DNA of 13,794 bases from Clostridiales bacterium. GTDB taxonomy: Bacteria > Bacillota > Clostridia > Saccharofermentanales > Saccharofermentanaceae. Position numbers and translations under genes: made by a program. How positions within the stretch are numbered: the first letter of the stretch is position 1; every line of letters begins with the position of its first letter. Shown piece after piece: positions 1 to 6,137 of this stretch. The notes beneath the pieces were generated by a model, which saw only the letters and a list, made by a program, of their open reading frames with translations, was not told the origin of the DNA and did not search any database. The stretch covers positions 1 through 13,794 of the forward strand of contig JAGAFH010000079.1 of the NCBI GenBank assembly GCA_017612755.1, written 5' to 3'.

Positions 1-255
1 GAACCTCTCGTCTCCCTTGAAAGCCTTCTTGATCATATCAACCCTGGGCTTGAGCTTCTTCTCTGTATTCAGTTTTTCCTCAGATACTTTATCAGCCCTG
101 TTATATATAGGAAGGATCAGAAGATTCAGACAAAGGCCCATCAGAACTATCGAGATCCCGATATTTCCGGATATCTTGTAGCAGGTTGAAAAGATGAACT
201 CCAGAAGAAGTTCAACAGGTCCTATGAAAAACGAATATAACAGATCGACGATCAT
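1..255 (-). CDS. YidC/Oxa1-family membrane insertase paralogue (N-terminal part)
   Basis: The first 85 codons are present and the rest lies beyond the left edge. The protein begins MIVDLLYSFFIGPVELLLEF. A hydrophobic segment follows at about residues 32-50 (NIGISIVLMGLCLNLLILPI), then YNRADKV, a charged helix and IKKAFKGDERF at 75-85. YidC/Oxa1 proteins insert membrane proteins. From memory, the RAD-then-IKK-FKGDERF pattern marks a Lachnospiraceae YidC paralogue often found near cell-surface polysaccharide genes rather than the housekeeping copy beside rnpA/rpmH. The ATG at 255-253 has GGGGAG a few bases upstream. A plausible promoter (-35 TTTACA, -10 GATAAT) lies on the minus strand at 320-291. 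The gene is divergent from the riboswitch and ABC transporter unit. The family call is firm; the specific job is inference. Confidence 0.82.
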   Translation of the reverse strand, partial: MIVDLLYSFFIGPVELLLEFIFSTCYKISGNIGISIVLMGLCLNLLILPIYNRADKVSEEKLNTEKKLKPRVDMIKKAFKGDERF

Positions 256-290
256 CTTGCTCCCCGGATATTGATCTCTATGACTGTACT

Positions 291-320
291 ATTATCACAG
301 ATTATCACCTGTAATGTAAA
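291..320 (-). promoter_or_regulatory. Promoter for the YidC-like gene
   Basis: On the minus strand, TTTACA (320-315) and GATAAT (296-291) are 18 bp apart. The -10 lies 35 nt ahead of the start codon. The -10 overlaps one unit of an 8-bp direct repeat, ATTATCAC, at 291-298 and 301-308. Confidence 0.45.
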
Positions 321-337
321 GATTTTTGAAAAAACAC

Positions 338-365
338 TTGAACAATCATTCATATGTGTTATCAT
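338..365 (+). promoter_or_regulatory. Promoter P1 driving the riboswitch leader
   Basis: TTGAAC (338-343) and TATCAT (360-365) are separated by 16 bp, which predicts a start near 372, where the aptamer's first helix begins. The element is weaker than consensus. A 19-bp sequence repeated inverted downstream (339-357) lies almost wholly inside it, so a bound protein would cover the spacer. Confidence 0.5.
339..357 (+). repeat. 19-bp inverted repeat, upstream copy (candidate operator)
   Basis: TGAACAATCATTCATATGT is the exact reverse complement of 574-592, with the two copies about 216 bp apart. The core TGAA-6-TTCA is itself an imperfect dyad. This copy sits in the P1 spacer. No regulator gene is adjacent, so the binding protein is unknown. 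Confidence 0.75.
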
Positions 366-372
366 AACAGCA

Positions 373-470
373 GATATTAGGGAGTAGCTTGTACACTTTA
401 TGTGTGCGACATATATCGTCATCTCGGGACTATATCCCCGGTGTGTGTCTTTCGAAGCGAGACTTTTATT
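373..470 (+). promoter_or_regulatory. yybP-ykoY family (Mn2+) riboswitch aptamer
   Basis: The sequence carries the blocks I associate with this family, in the right order: GGGAGTAGC (380-388), CGTCATC (417-423) and GCGAGAC (457-463). The folds agree. P1 pairs 373-380 with 463-470 (with two U-U mismatches). P2 pairs 391-396 with 402-407 around a 5-nt loop. P3 pairs 408-415 with 442-449 and encloses CGTCATC and a hairpin, CGGG 425-428 with CCCG 437-440. Members of this family bind Mn2+ and usually switch on Mn exporters (MntP, TerC/YoaB-type proteins, P-type ATPases). Here the next gene is a MacB-like ABC ATPase. A strong terminator that reuses the aptamer's 3' strand follows, so an ON switch by antitermination is the natural reading. 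Recognition is from memory; a covariance-model search would settle it. Confidence 0.78.
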
Positions 471-503
471 GCATGTATCGATGCAACAAAGGTCCCGTTT
501 TTT
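458..503 (+). terminator. Riboswitch-controlled intrinsic terminator
   Basis: Positions 458-474 pair with 481-497 around the 6-nt loop 475-480. The 17-position stem has two A-C mismatches (460/495 and 468/487) and one G-U pair, and a run of six T follows (498-503). Its 5' arm contains most of GCGAGAC and the 3' strand of aptamer helix P1, so aptamer and terminator cannot form together. Confidence 0.82.
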
Positions 504-544
504 GTTGCCTCGAACATTGGAACAGTTGCATAAAAGCAACAAGG

Positions 545-573
545 TTGACACGTTAGTTTATGCTAACTACAAT
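545..573 (+). promoter_or_regulatory. Promoter P2 of the ABC transporter operon
   Basis: TTGACA (545-550) and TACAAT (568-573) are separated by exactly 17 bp, one base from the sigma-70/sigma-A consensus. The spacer holds a 5-bp dyad, GTTAG (552-556) and CTAAC (563-567), a candidate operator. Transcription would start near 580, inside the inverted repeat 574-605. P2 lies after the riboswitch terminator, so it would bypass it. Confidence 0.75.
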
Positions 574-605
574 ACATATGAATGATTGTTCATGTATTCA
601 TATGT
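574..605 (+). repeat. Inverted repeat at the P2 start site (candidate operator)
   Basis: ACATATGAAT (574-583) and ATTCATATGT (596-605) are perfect 10-bp inverted arms around 12 nt. The left 19 bp (574-592) is the reverse complement of the P1 copy at 339-357. The position just after the -10 suits a repressor. In RNA it would instead form a hairpin in the 5' leader. Confidence 0.7.
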
Positions 606-628
606 GAGAAAGACACGAGGTATTTGTT

Positions 629-1348
629 ATGTCAGAGAAAGAATTACAGGAATTTTTAAATGTATGTAATGTCTGGAAAGGCTTCGGCGAGGGGGACAGC
701 CGCCAGGAAGTCTTGAGAGGCATGGACTTTCAGGTTAGAAAGGGCGAGTTCTGTGTACTCTTAGGCCCCTCCGGATCCGGAAAGTCCACTCTTCTTAACA
801 TCATCGGCGGTATCGACAGTGCAGATGACGGTTACATTTCCATAGCCGGAGACAAGCTCCGGGACATGGACGAGAAGATGCTCACAAGGTACAGAAGAAA
901 GCATCTGGGCTATGTATTCCAGCTCTATAACCTGATCCCCAACCTGAACGTTAAAGAGAATATCGAAGTCGGAGCGTATCTTTCAGACGACCCGCTGGAC
1001 ATCGATGAGCTCTTAAACACATTGGGACTTTGGGAACACAGATATAAGCTTCCTAACCAGCTTTCAGGAGGACAGCAGCAGAGGACATCCATCGGAAGGG
1101 CCATCGTAAAGAACCCCGATATCCTTCTCTGCGACGAACCCACAGGCGCCCTGGACTACAACACATCAAAAGAGATACTTAAGCTCATCGAAGACGTAAA
1201 CCAAAAATACGGTAATACCATCATCATGGTCACCCACAACAATGCCATCCAGGATATGGCGGATCATGTCATAAAGCTCCGTGACGGAAAGGTCAGGAAG
1301 AACATCATCAACGAAAACAAGATCAGTGCGACAGAGCTTGACTGGTAA
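629..1348 (+). CDS. ABC transporter ATP-binding protein, MacB/LolD type
   Basis: This 239-residue ATPase has all the expected motifs: Walker A GPSGSGKST (46-54), Q-loop Gln98, signature LSGGQQQ (145-151), Walker B ILLCDEPTGALD (165-176) and H-loop His203. Its length and the LTRYRRKHLGYVFQLYNL stretch are typical of the LolD/MacB/FtsE group, whose ATPases drive FtsX-type permeases as mechanotransmission machines rather than simple pores. The ATG at 629 has CGAGG eight bases upstream. The permease begins 11 nt after the stop, so the two form one complex. Upstream lie P2 and a putative Mn2+ riboswitch. Substrate is not evident; the family's substrates include peptides, antibiotics and lipoproteins. 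Confidence 0.93.
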   Translation: MSEKELQEFLNVCNVWKGFGEGDSRQEVLRGMDFQVRKGEFCVLLGPSGSGKSTLLNIIGGIDSADDGYISIAGDKLRDMDEKMLTRYRRKHLGYVFQLYNLIPNLNVKENIEVGAYLSDDPLDIDELLNTLGLWEHRYKLPNQLSGGQQQRTSIGRAIVKNPDILLCDEPTGALDYNTSKEILKLIEDVNQKYGNTIIMVTHNNAIQDMADHVIKLRDGKVRKNIINENKISATELDW

Positions 1349-1359
1349 GGGGTGGTAAT

Positions 1360-3801
1360 ATGAGAAATCCAATAAATAAAAGGATCCTCCGCGACCTGGC
1401 GAAGGAGTGGAAGAGATATGTGGTGCTGTTCCTTCTCATGAGCTTCATGATAGGCACAGCATCGGGAATGTATGTTGCCAACGGCAGCATGCTCAAGGCG
1501 TTTGATGATTCCTACGACAAATACAACCTGGAAGACGGACACCTGGAGTTCAAGGAAGAACCTACAGAAGAACTCCTTGCGGCTATGCCCGGGAACATCA
1601 ACCTCTATGAGCAGTTCTACAAGGAAGTATCCGAGGTGTCTGACGGCAATGACAGTGCCGCCGTAAGGGTATTTAAGATCAGAGAGGACTTAAATATAGC
1701 ATGCGTTATCGAAGGCCGCCTGCCGGAAGGTACGGGAGAGATCGCCATCGACCGCATGCATGCGGACAACAACGGCATCTCCATAGGCGATACGATAACC
1801 GTAAACGGAACCGGACTTCAGGTGGTAGGATTTATCGCCCTCCCCGATTACAGCACTCTCTTCAAGAAGAATTCGGACATCATGTTTAATGCCATTGATT
1901 TTGATGTGGCCCTGGTAACAGATGATGCCTGGGAAGAACTGCCCGGCAACGTCAAATATCAGTATGCCTTCAGATACGATACGGCCCCCGCTTCCGTCTA
2001 CGAGGAAAAGGAATGGGGCGATGATCTGATGGAAAAGATAGCCGTCATCGCAGCTACCGGCGGCTACACCGATGACAAAGATGTGGCAGAAGAACTGGCA
2101 GATAATGTGGACGAATGGACTTCCACCCTGGAGAATATGGATGAGAATACATCTTTCGAAGACATCAGCGAAGCTATTGATAATCTGGAATCACTGGAGC
2201 CTTATGAGGACAATACAAATGAACTGATCGACTTCCTTCCGGGTTATGCCAATCAGGCCATACACTTCGCACCCGAAGACTTCGGATCAGACGTGGCGAT
2301 AATGGGAGTGCTCGTGTATGTATTCATTGCAGTGCTGGCCTTTGTTTTTGCCATAACCACATCCAACACCATCGTAAAAGAAGCCGCTGTCATAGGCACT
2401 CTCAGGGCCACAGGCTATACCAGGGGCGAGCTTACGGTGTACTACATGATGATGCCGGTAATAATTACGCTCCTGTCGGCTGTCACAGGTAATGTGCTGG
2501 GCTATACGATATTCAAAGACGCAGTCGTAAGCATGTACTACAATTCCTACAGTCTGCCAACATACGAGACTGTCTGGAACGCTGAGGCTTTCATCAAAAC
2601 GACCCTCATACCGCTGGTACTGATGTTCATCATCAACCTCTTCATCATCGTGAAGAAGATGAGACTGTCCCCCCTCAAGTTTCTCAGAAGGGATCTGTCT
2701 TCATCAAAGAGGAAAAAGGCTGTCAGGCTGCCGAGGATCAAGTTCTTCAGCCGTTTCCGCCTGAGGATCCTCCTGCAGAATCTCGGAAGTTATTTTGTGC
2801 TCTTTTTCGGAATAGCATTCGTCATGCTCCTGCTGTCCTTCTCCATTGGTCTTCCTGAGACACTGGATCACTATAAGCATGTCATGACCGAGGAACTCAT
2901 CTCTGAGTACCAGTACATCCTCATGGACTACGAGGATGAAGACGGAAATGTCATAACCACAGATAACGGGGATGCGGAGAAGTTCTCCATGAATACTCTG
3001 GAGACCATTGACGGCGTTCACGTGGGCGAAGGCATCACGATCTACGGCATCGAAGATGACAGCAAATACGTGAAGGCAGATCTCCCTGAAGACGGCGTGC
3101 TCGTATCGAGTGCATATGCACTCAAGTTCATGCTGCACGAAGGCGACACCATTACTTTAAAAGAGAAGTATTCAGATAAGACATATTCGTTTGTAGTCAG
3201 GGGCATATATAAATACATGGGCGGTCTTTCCGTATTCATGAGAAATGATGACTTCAACGAGTGCTTTGATCTTGATGATGATAGTTTCACCGGCTTCCTG
3301 TCGTCCGGGAAGATAGATGACATCGACGAAGATCTCATCTACACCATAGTAACCAGAGAAGATATCATGGCCCTGTCGATCCAGATCGATCACTCAATGG
3401 GCGATTACATGGACTATGTATCCTTCGCATGCCTTATCATCGGTATCCTGGTGATCTATCTGCTAACTAAGATCATCATCGAGAAGAATGCTGCATCCAT
3501 ATCGATGGTAAAGGTCTTAGGTTATGAGAACCGGGAGATCAACAGTCTCTACGTCAATCTGACCACCGCTATAGTGGTGATCTGTGCCATCGCAACTTCG
3601 TTACTGTCCGTTCTCGGTCTGACCGCCATCTTCTCAGTGATCATGTATACGATGTCAGGATGGTTCGAGGTATACGTAAGCTTTATCAGCATCCTTAAGA
3701 TGATAGGAATACTTCTTATCTCCTATTTCATAGTGTCGTTCTTCGACATCATGAGGATAAAGAAGATCCCTCTTACGGATGCCCTCAAGAACGTGGAATA
3801 A
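1360..3801 (+). CDS. FtsX/MacB-family ABC transporter permease
   Basis: An 813-residue permease with duplicated FtsX architecture. TM1 is at about 20-40, followed by a large extracytoplasmic domain (about 42-310). TM2-TM4 lie near 312-334, 360-385 and 413-432. A basic cytoplasmic linker (435-470) precedes TM5 (476-497). A second ectodomain (about 500-685) is followed by TM6-TM8 (686-708, 735-765, 776-795). Each half carries the FtsX hallmark after its domain (VIGTLRATGYTRGEL at 344-358; MVKVLGYENREI in the second half). Both ectodomains are rich in Asp/Glu, notably 238-292. The ATG at 1360 follows AAGGGGTGG. It pairs with the ATPase just upstream. The gene ends 1 nt before convergent queF. 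Substrate unknown. Confidence 0.9.
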   Translation: MRNPINKRILRDLAKEWKRYVVLFLLMSFMIGTASGMYVANGSMLKAFDDSYDKYNLEDGHLEFKEEPTEELLAAMPGNINLYEQFYKEVSEVSDGNDSAAVRVFKIREDLNIACVIEGRLPEGTGEIAIDRMHADNNGISIGDTITVNGTGLQVVGFIALPDYSTLFKKNSDIMFNAIDFDVALVTDDAWEELPGNVKYQYAFRYDTAPASVYEEKEWGDDLMEKIAVIAATGGYTDDKDVAEELADNVDEWTSTLENMDENTSFEDISEAIDNLESLEPYEDNTNELIDFLPGYANQAIHFAPEDFGSDVAIMGVLVYVFIAVLAFVFAITTSNTIVKEAAVIGTLRATGYTRGELTVYYMMMPVIITLLSAVTGNVLGYTIFKDAVVSMYYNSYSLPTYETVWNAEAFIKTTLIPLVLMFIINLFIIVKKMRLSPLKFLRRDLSSSKRKKAVRLPRIKFFSRFRLRILLQNLGSYFVLFFGIAFVMLLLSFSIGLPETLDHYKHVMTEELISEYQYILMDYEDEDGNVITTDNGDAEKFSMNTLETIDGVHVGEGITIYGIEDDSKYVKADLPEDGVLVSSAYALKFMLHEGDTITLKEKYSDKTYSFVVRGIYKYMGGLSVFMRNDDFNECFDLDDDSFTGFLSSGKIDDIDEDLIYTIVTREDIMALSIQIDHSMGDYMDYVSFACLIIGILVIYLLTKIIIEKNAASISMVKVLGYENREINSLYVNLTTAIVVICAIATSLLSVLGLTAIFSVIMYTMSGWFEVYVSFISILKMIGILLISYFIVSFFDIMRIKKIPLTDALKNVE

Positions 3802-3802
3802 G

Positions 3803-4285
3803 TTATCTGTTATCCACTCTCTCCGGATACATATCATGGTGTGTGAGGCGGTCGCTTGCGACTGCCTCCCACTTTGTTCCGGGCTTTCCGTAATTACAGT
3901 AGGGATCGATGGAGATGCCTCCCCTGGGAAGGAACTTTCCCCAAACTTCTATATACTTGGGGTCCATGAGCTTTATGAGATCTTTCATGATGATATTTAC
4001 GCAGTCCTCATGGAAGTCCCCCCTGTTCCTGAAAGAGAAGAGATAGAGCTTCAAGGATTTGCTCTCCACCATCTTTTCGGAAGGAACATATGAAATAGTT
4101 ATGGAAGCAAAATCAGGCTGTCCGGTAATAGGACACAGGGATGTGAATTCGGGACAGTTGAACTTAACGAAATAATCGTTTTCCTTATGCTTGTTCTCAA
4201 ATGTCTCCAGGACTTCCGGAGCATAATCGAAGTTATATTCAGTATCCTTGTTTCCCAGCTTTGTCAGACCTTCATTCTCTCTCAT
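3803..4285 (-). CDS. queF: NADPH-dependent 7-cyano-7-deazaguanine (preQ0) reductase QueF
   Basis: A 160-residue single-domain (YkvM-like) QueF, which reduces the nitrile of preQ0 to the aminomethyl group of preQ1 on the way to queuosine in tRNA. Visible are [13 protein letters not shown] with nucleophile Cys51 and Asp58, the QueF motif [14 protein letters not shown] (74-87) and HEDC in the following helix. I chose the ATG at 4285 ([10 protein letters not shown]). It has GGGAGG seven bases upstream, whereas the longer frame starting at 4327 runs inside the preceding gene. The ribosome site lies in the last codons of the transporter gene and the start is 4 nt after its stop, so translation is probably coupled. 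Both genes sit behind a preQ1 riboswitch. The 3' end is 1 nt from the convergent permease stop. Confidence 0.95.
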   Translation of the reverse strand: MRENEGLTKLGNKDTEYNFDYAPEVLETFENKHKENDYFVKFNCPEFTSLCPITGQPDFASITISYVPSEKMVESKSLKLYLFSFRNRGDFHEDCVNIIMKDLIKLMDPKYIEVWGKFLPRGGISIDPYCNYGKPGTKWEAVASDRLTHHDMYPERVDNR

Positions 4286-4289
4286 ATCA

Positions 4290-4970
4290 TTACCTCCCGA
4301 CAACATGGTACTTGATGCCGTCATCAAATGTATCTATGCCTTCTGCCTTCTTTACCTTACCTACAACAAAATAAGTGAGAGGTGTAAAGATCACCTCATA
4401 TGCCACCTTGAAAAGATACTGGAAAAGTATCATGGTAAGAATGGTCCTGTTTTCCATAGTACCCCAGAAAGAGATGGTGATAAAGATGACTGAGTCAAAA
4501 CCTTCTCCCACCAGAGTGGATAAGATGGTCCTCACCCAGAGGTTCTTCCCCTTGGTGGCAACCTTGAGCTTGGAGAGGATCATGGAGTTGGAGAACTCTC
4601 CGAAAAGATATCCTGCAAAAGAAGCAATTGCAACTCTGGGAGTAGTTCCCATGACGATCTCATAAGCTCCCTGGTTCTCCCAGAATCCGGGATGGGGAAG
4701 TGCGATAGTAATAAGGTATATAAGTACGGCAAAGAAACTGCATCCGAAGCCGGCCCAGATAACGGATCTGGCCTTCTTAAATCCGTAGACTTCAGTAAAG
4801 ACATCTCCCAGAATATATGTTACCGGGAAAAGGATAACTGCTGCGGGAAGGGTGATGGTCTCTGTAACGGCCCACATCTTTCCTGCGATGATATTGGATA
4901 ATAAAAGGCATGTTACGAACACGATGCCCAGATACATATAAAGCTTGGATACTGTCTTTTCTTCTTTCAT
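4290..4970 (-). CDS. Queuosine precursor transporter (YhhQ/VUT family, COG1738)
   Basis: A 226-residue membrane protein with about six hydrophobic segments. Family marks are [12 protein letters not shown] (22-33), [21 protein letters not shown] (48-68), [10 protein letters not shown] (155-164) and [16 protein letters not shown] (191-206). E. coli YhhQ imports preQ0 and preQ1; the same job fits here because the next gene is queF and the leader holds a preQ1 aptamer and terminator. I chose the ATG at 4970 ([10 protein letters not shown]). A longer frame from 5030 would start inside the riboswitch terminator region. The ribosome site is poor (AGAGAG). It forms an operon with queF, with stop and next start 4 nt apart. 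Older annotations call this family 'DUF165' or 'vitamin uptake transporter'. Confidence 0.93.
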   Translation of the reverse strand: MKEEKTVSKLYMYLGIVFVTCLLLSNIIAGKMWAVTETITLPAAVILFPVTYILGDVFTEVYGFKKARSVIWAGFGCSFFAVLIYLITIALPHPGFWENQGAYEIVMGTTPRVAIASFAGYLFGEFSNSMILSKLKVATKGKNLWVRTILSTLVGEGFDSVIFITISFWGTMENRTILTMILFQYLFKVAYEVIFTPLTYFVVGKVKKAEGIDTFDDGIKYHVVGR

Positions 4971-4990
4971 ATTTCTCTCTTTCTGCAAAT

Positions 4991-5020
4991 AAAAAACGGC
5001 TTCACAAAACAGGAAGCCGT
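4991..5020 (-). terminator. Riboswitch-controlled terminator before the queuosine operon
   Basis: Read on the minus strand, ACGGCTTC (5020-5013) pairs perfectly with GAAGCCGT (5003-4996) around a 9-nt loop and is followed by TTTTTT and, after an A, TTT. It lies 21 nt ahead of the transporter start. The loop and arm (5013-5005, CCTGTTTTG) can also pair with the aptamer tail (5058-5049, CAAAACCAGG) with one bulged C, giving an antiterminator. Confidence 0.9.
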
Positions 5021-5048
5021 ACTTCAACATAACAAGTTAAATTACAGT

Positions 5049-5090
5049 CCTGGTTTTGTTTTACGACAGGATGGCACTAACGAACTGTCG
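5049..5090 (-). promoter_or_regulatory. preQ1-I riboswitch aptamer
   Basis: On the minus strand, CGACAG (5090-5085) pairs with CTGTCG (5069-5064) around a 15-nt loop. The A-rich tail TAAAACAAAACCAGG (5063-5049) follows. The layout of short stem, C/U-rich loop and A-rich tail able to form a pseudoknot matches class I preQ1 aptamers; the tail closely resembles the UUAACAAAACAAGG tail I recall from the Thermoanaerobacter example. The genes behind it (precursor transporter, queF) are the expected targets. With preQ1 bound, the tail is held in the pseudoknot and the terminator at 5020-4991 can form, giving an OFF switch. Confidence 0.87.
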
Positions 5091-5107
5091 GCTTATCTTG
5101 CACGCCT

Positions 5108-5135
5108 AATATATCATGTAATGGATATATGTCAA
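5108..5135 (-). promoter_or_regulatory. Promoter of the queuosine operon
   Basis: On the minus strand, TTGACA (5135-5130) and TATATT (5113-5108) are 16 bp apart. The predicted start, near 5100, is just ahead of the preQ1 aptamer. Confidence 0.7.
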
Positions 5136-5181
5136 GTTATACGTCCGGATGTACCTCTTATGCGTATCCGTTTGAACCGGA

Positions 5182-5190
5182 TGATATAAT
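5182..5190 (+). promoter_or_regulatory. Extended -10 promoter of the LytTR operon
   Basis: TGATATAAT is a perfect extended -10 (TG-n-TATAAT) with no convincing -35, 31 nt before the GTG start. A direct repeat CCGGATG (5145-5151, 5177-5183) and a dyad ATCCG-7-CGGAT (5166-5182) lie over or beside it. The missing -35 and flanking repeats suit an activator-dependent promoter. Confidence 0.6.
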
Positions 5191-5220
5191 GTTGGATAGT
5201 TGACGCAAGGAGGCAGTGTT

Positions 5221-5673
5221 GTGAGATTGTTTCTTAAAGAGATCCGTGATCTTAAAGAGACTGAAGTCGAGATCCGTTATAAAGAGAAAGACACTGAGGT
5301 GGAAAACCTGGTAAGTGCCGTAAACTCAGTTTCAGACCGTCTTCCGGCTGTGACTGAAGGCGGTGATAACGTTCTTCTCATCGTATCTAAGATCTTATAC
5401 TTCGATGCAGTGGACCGCTATGTTTTTGCCTACTCTGCAGATGATGTCTACAAGGTCAGAAAGACTCTTTACGACTTGGAGGAGGAATATGCTTCAAGAA
5501 GCTTCGTCCGTATTTCCAAGGCCTCGATCGTCAACATTAACGCCGTCAGAAAGATATCACCCGAAGAAGGAAGAAGGCTCCGTCTTCTTCTGACAAACGG
5601 TGAAACGGTCATCGTATCAAGAGGATATGTAAGCGGCTTCAAGACGGCAATCGGAATGAAAGGAGATGCATGA
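5221..5673 (+). CDS. LytTR-domain transcriptional regulator without receiver domain
   Basis: A 150-residue protein with a short N-terminal region and a LytTR DNA-binding domain at about 52-145. The signature FVRISKASIVNINAVRKI is at 95-112 and the typical C-terminal beta segments (RLLLTNGETVIVSRGYVSGF) at 121-140. There is no phosphoacceptor receiver domain, unlike AgrA or LytR. Stand-alone LytTR proteins of this size are usually paired with a small membrane protein that inhibits them, as in the streptococcal HdrRM and BrsRM systems; the next gene fits. I chose the GTG at 5221 because AAGGAGG (5207-5213) sits seven bases upstream; the frame extends to a TTG at 5200 but that would place the ribosome site inside the gene. 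The stop overlaps the next start (ATGA). Confidence 0.9.
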   Translation: MRLFLKEIRDLKETEVEIRYKEKDTEVENLVSAVNSVSDRLPAVTEGGDNVLLIVSKILYFDAVDRYVFAYSADDVYKVRKTLYDLEEEYASRSFVRISKASIVNINAVRKISPEEGRRLRLLLTNGETVIVSRGYVSGFKTAIGMKGDA

Positions 5674-6137
5674 TCATGGATACAAAAAGATTATCTGAAT
5701 CGGTCAGGAAAGCATTTCTTATCAGCACGTCTCTTTTCAGTTTGACAGTCGTTCTGATTGCCCTGGTCTTTGCCCTGGCAGGAGAGCTCATATTCCCTTC
5801 AATGATGATAAGGGTCTTTATCATCTTTACGGTGATCTTTATCCTTACTTCCCTGAAGGTATATATATCCGGAACAAAGTCCGCCCTTAAGATCCCTTAT
5901 GTGGTGATAAACCTCATATTCCTCCCTTTCTATATGGGAGCCACTCTGTCGGGACTTTTCCTTTTTAATAATGAGCTTACTGTTTCCAATCTCTTTGTGT
6001 ATGTGCTGCTTTTTCTCGCTACATTCACCGTAGTGCAGCTGATATCATATTTCACACAGAAGACTAAGACGGACAAGATGAACGATGCATTAGAGATCTA
6101 TAAAAAGGAGCATCGTTACAATGGAGACGAAGAATAA
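5670..6137 (+). CDS. DUF3021 family membrane protein, partner of the LytTR regulator
   Basis: A 155-residue protein with four hydrophobic helices at about 16-38, 48-67, 76-99 and 106-128, and a charged tail (129-155). Size, topology and position directly after a receiver-less LytTR gene match DUF3021, the usual companion of such regulators in Firmicutes. In studied LytTR-membrane protein pairs the membrane partner holds the regulator inactive; that role is inferred here. The ATG at 5670 overlaps the regulator's stop by 4 nt and AAAGGAG ends 4-5 nt upstream; a second ATG at 5676 has more normal spacing and could be the true start. The next gene starts 17 nt before this one ends. Confidence 0.85.
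   Translation: MIMDTKRLSESVRKAFLISTSLFSLTVVLIALVFALAGELIFPSMMIRVFIIFTVIFILTSLKVYISGTKSALKIPYVVINLIFLPFYMGATLSGLFLFNNELTVSNLFVYVLLFLATFTVVQLISYFTQKTKTDKMNDALEIYKKEHRYNGDEE

Noticed and set aside
483..508. Alternative hairpin GCAACAAA (483-490) with TTTGTTGC (501-508)
   Set aside because: It has the T-run inside the stem rather than after it and competes with the far stronger 458-497 stem; kept only as a possible alternative fold.
525..540. GTTGC-6-GCAAC hairpin just before P2
   Set aside because: Five pairs without a T-run; too weak to be a terminator and no known site.
252..551. 99-codon open frame on the minus strand, and a 61-codon frame at 400-585 on the plus strand
   Set aside because: Both lie across the riboswitch, terminator and promoters, lack ribosome sites and have compositions unlike proteins.
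4971..5030. Upstream start at 5030 for the precursor transporter
   Set aside because: It would begin inside the riboswitch terminator; the added 20 residues are not family-like.
5200..5220. TTG start for the LytTR protein
   Set aside because: The ideal AAGGAGG ribosome site lies within this extension and points to the GTG at 5221.
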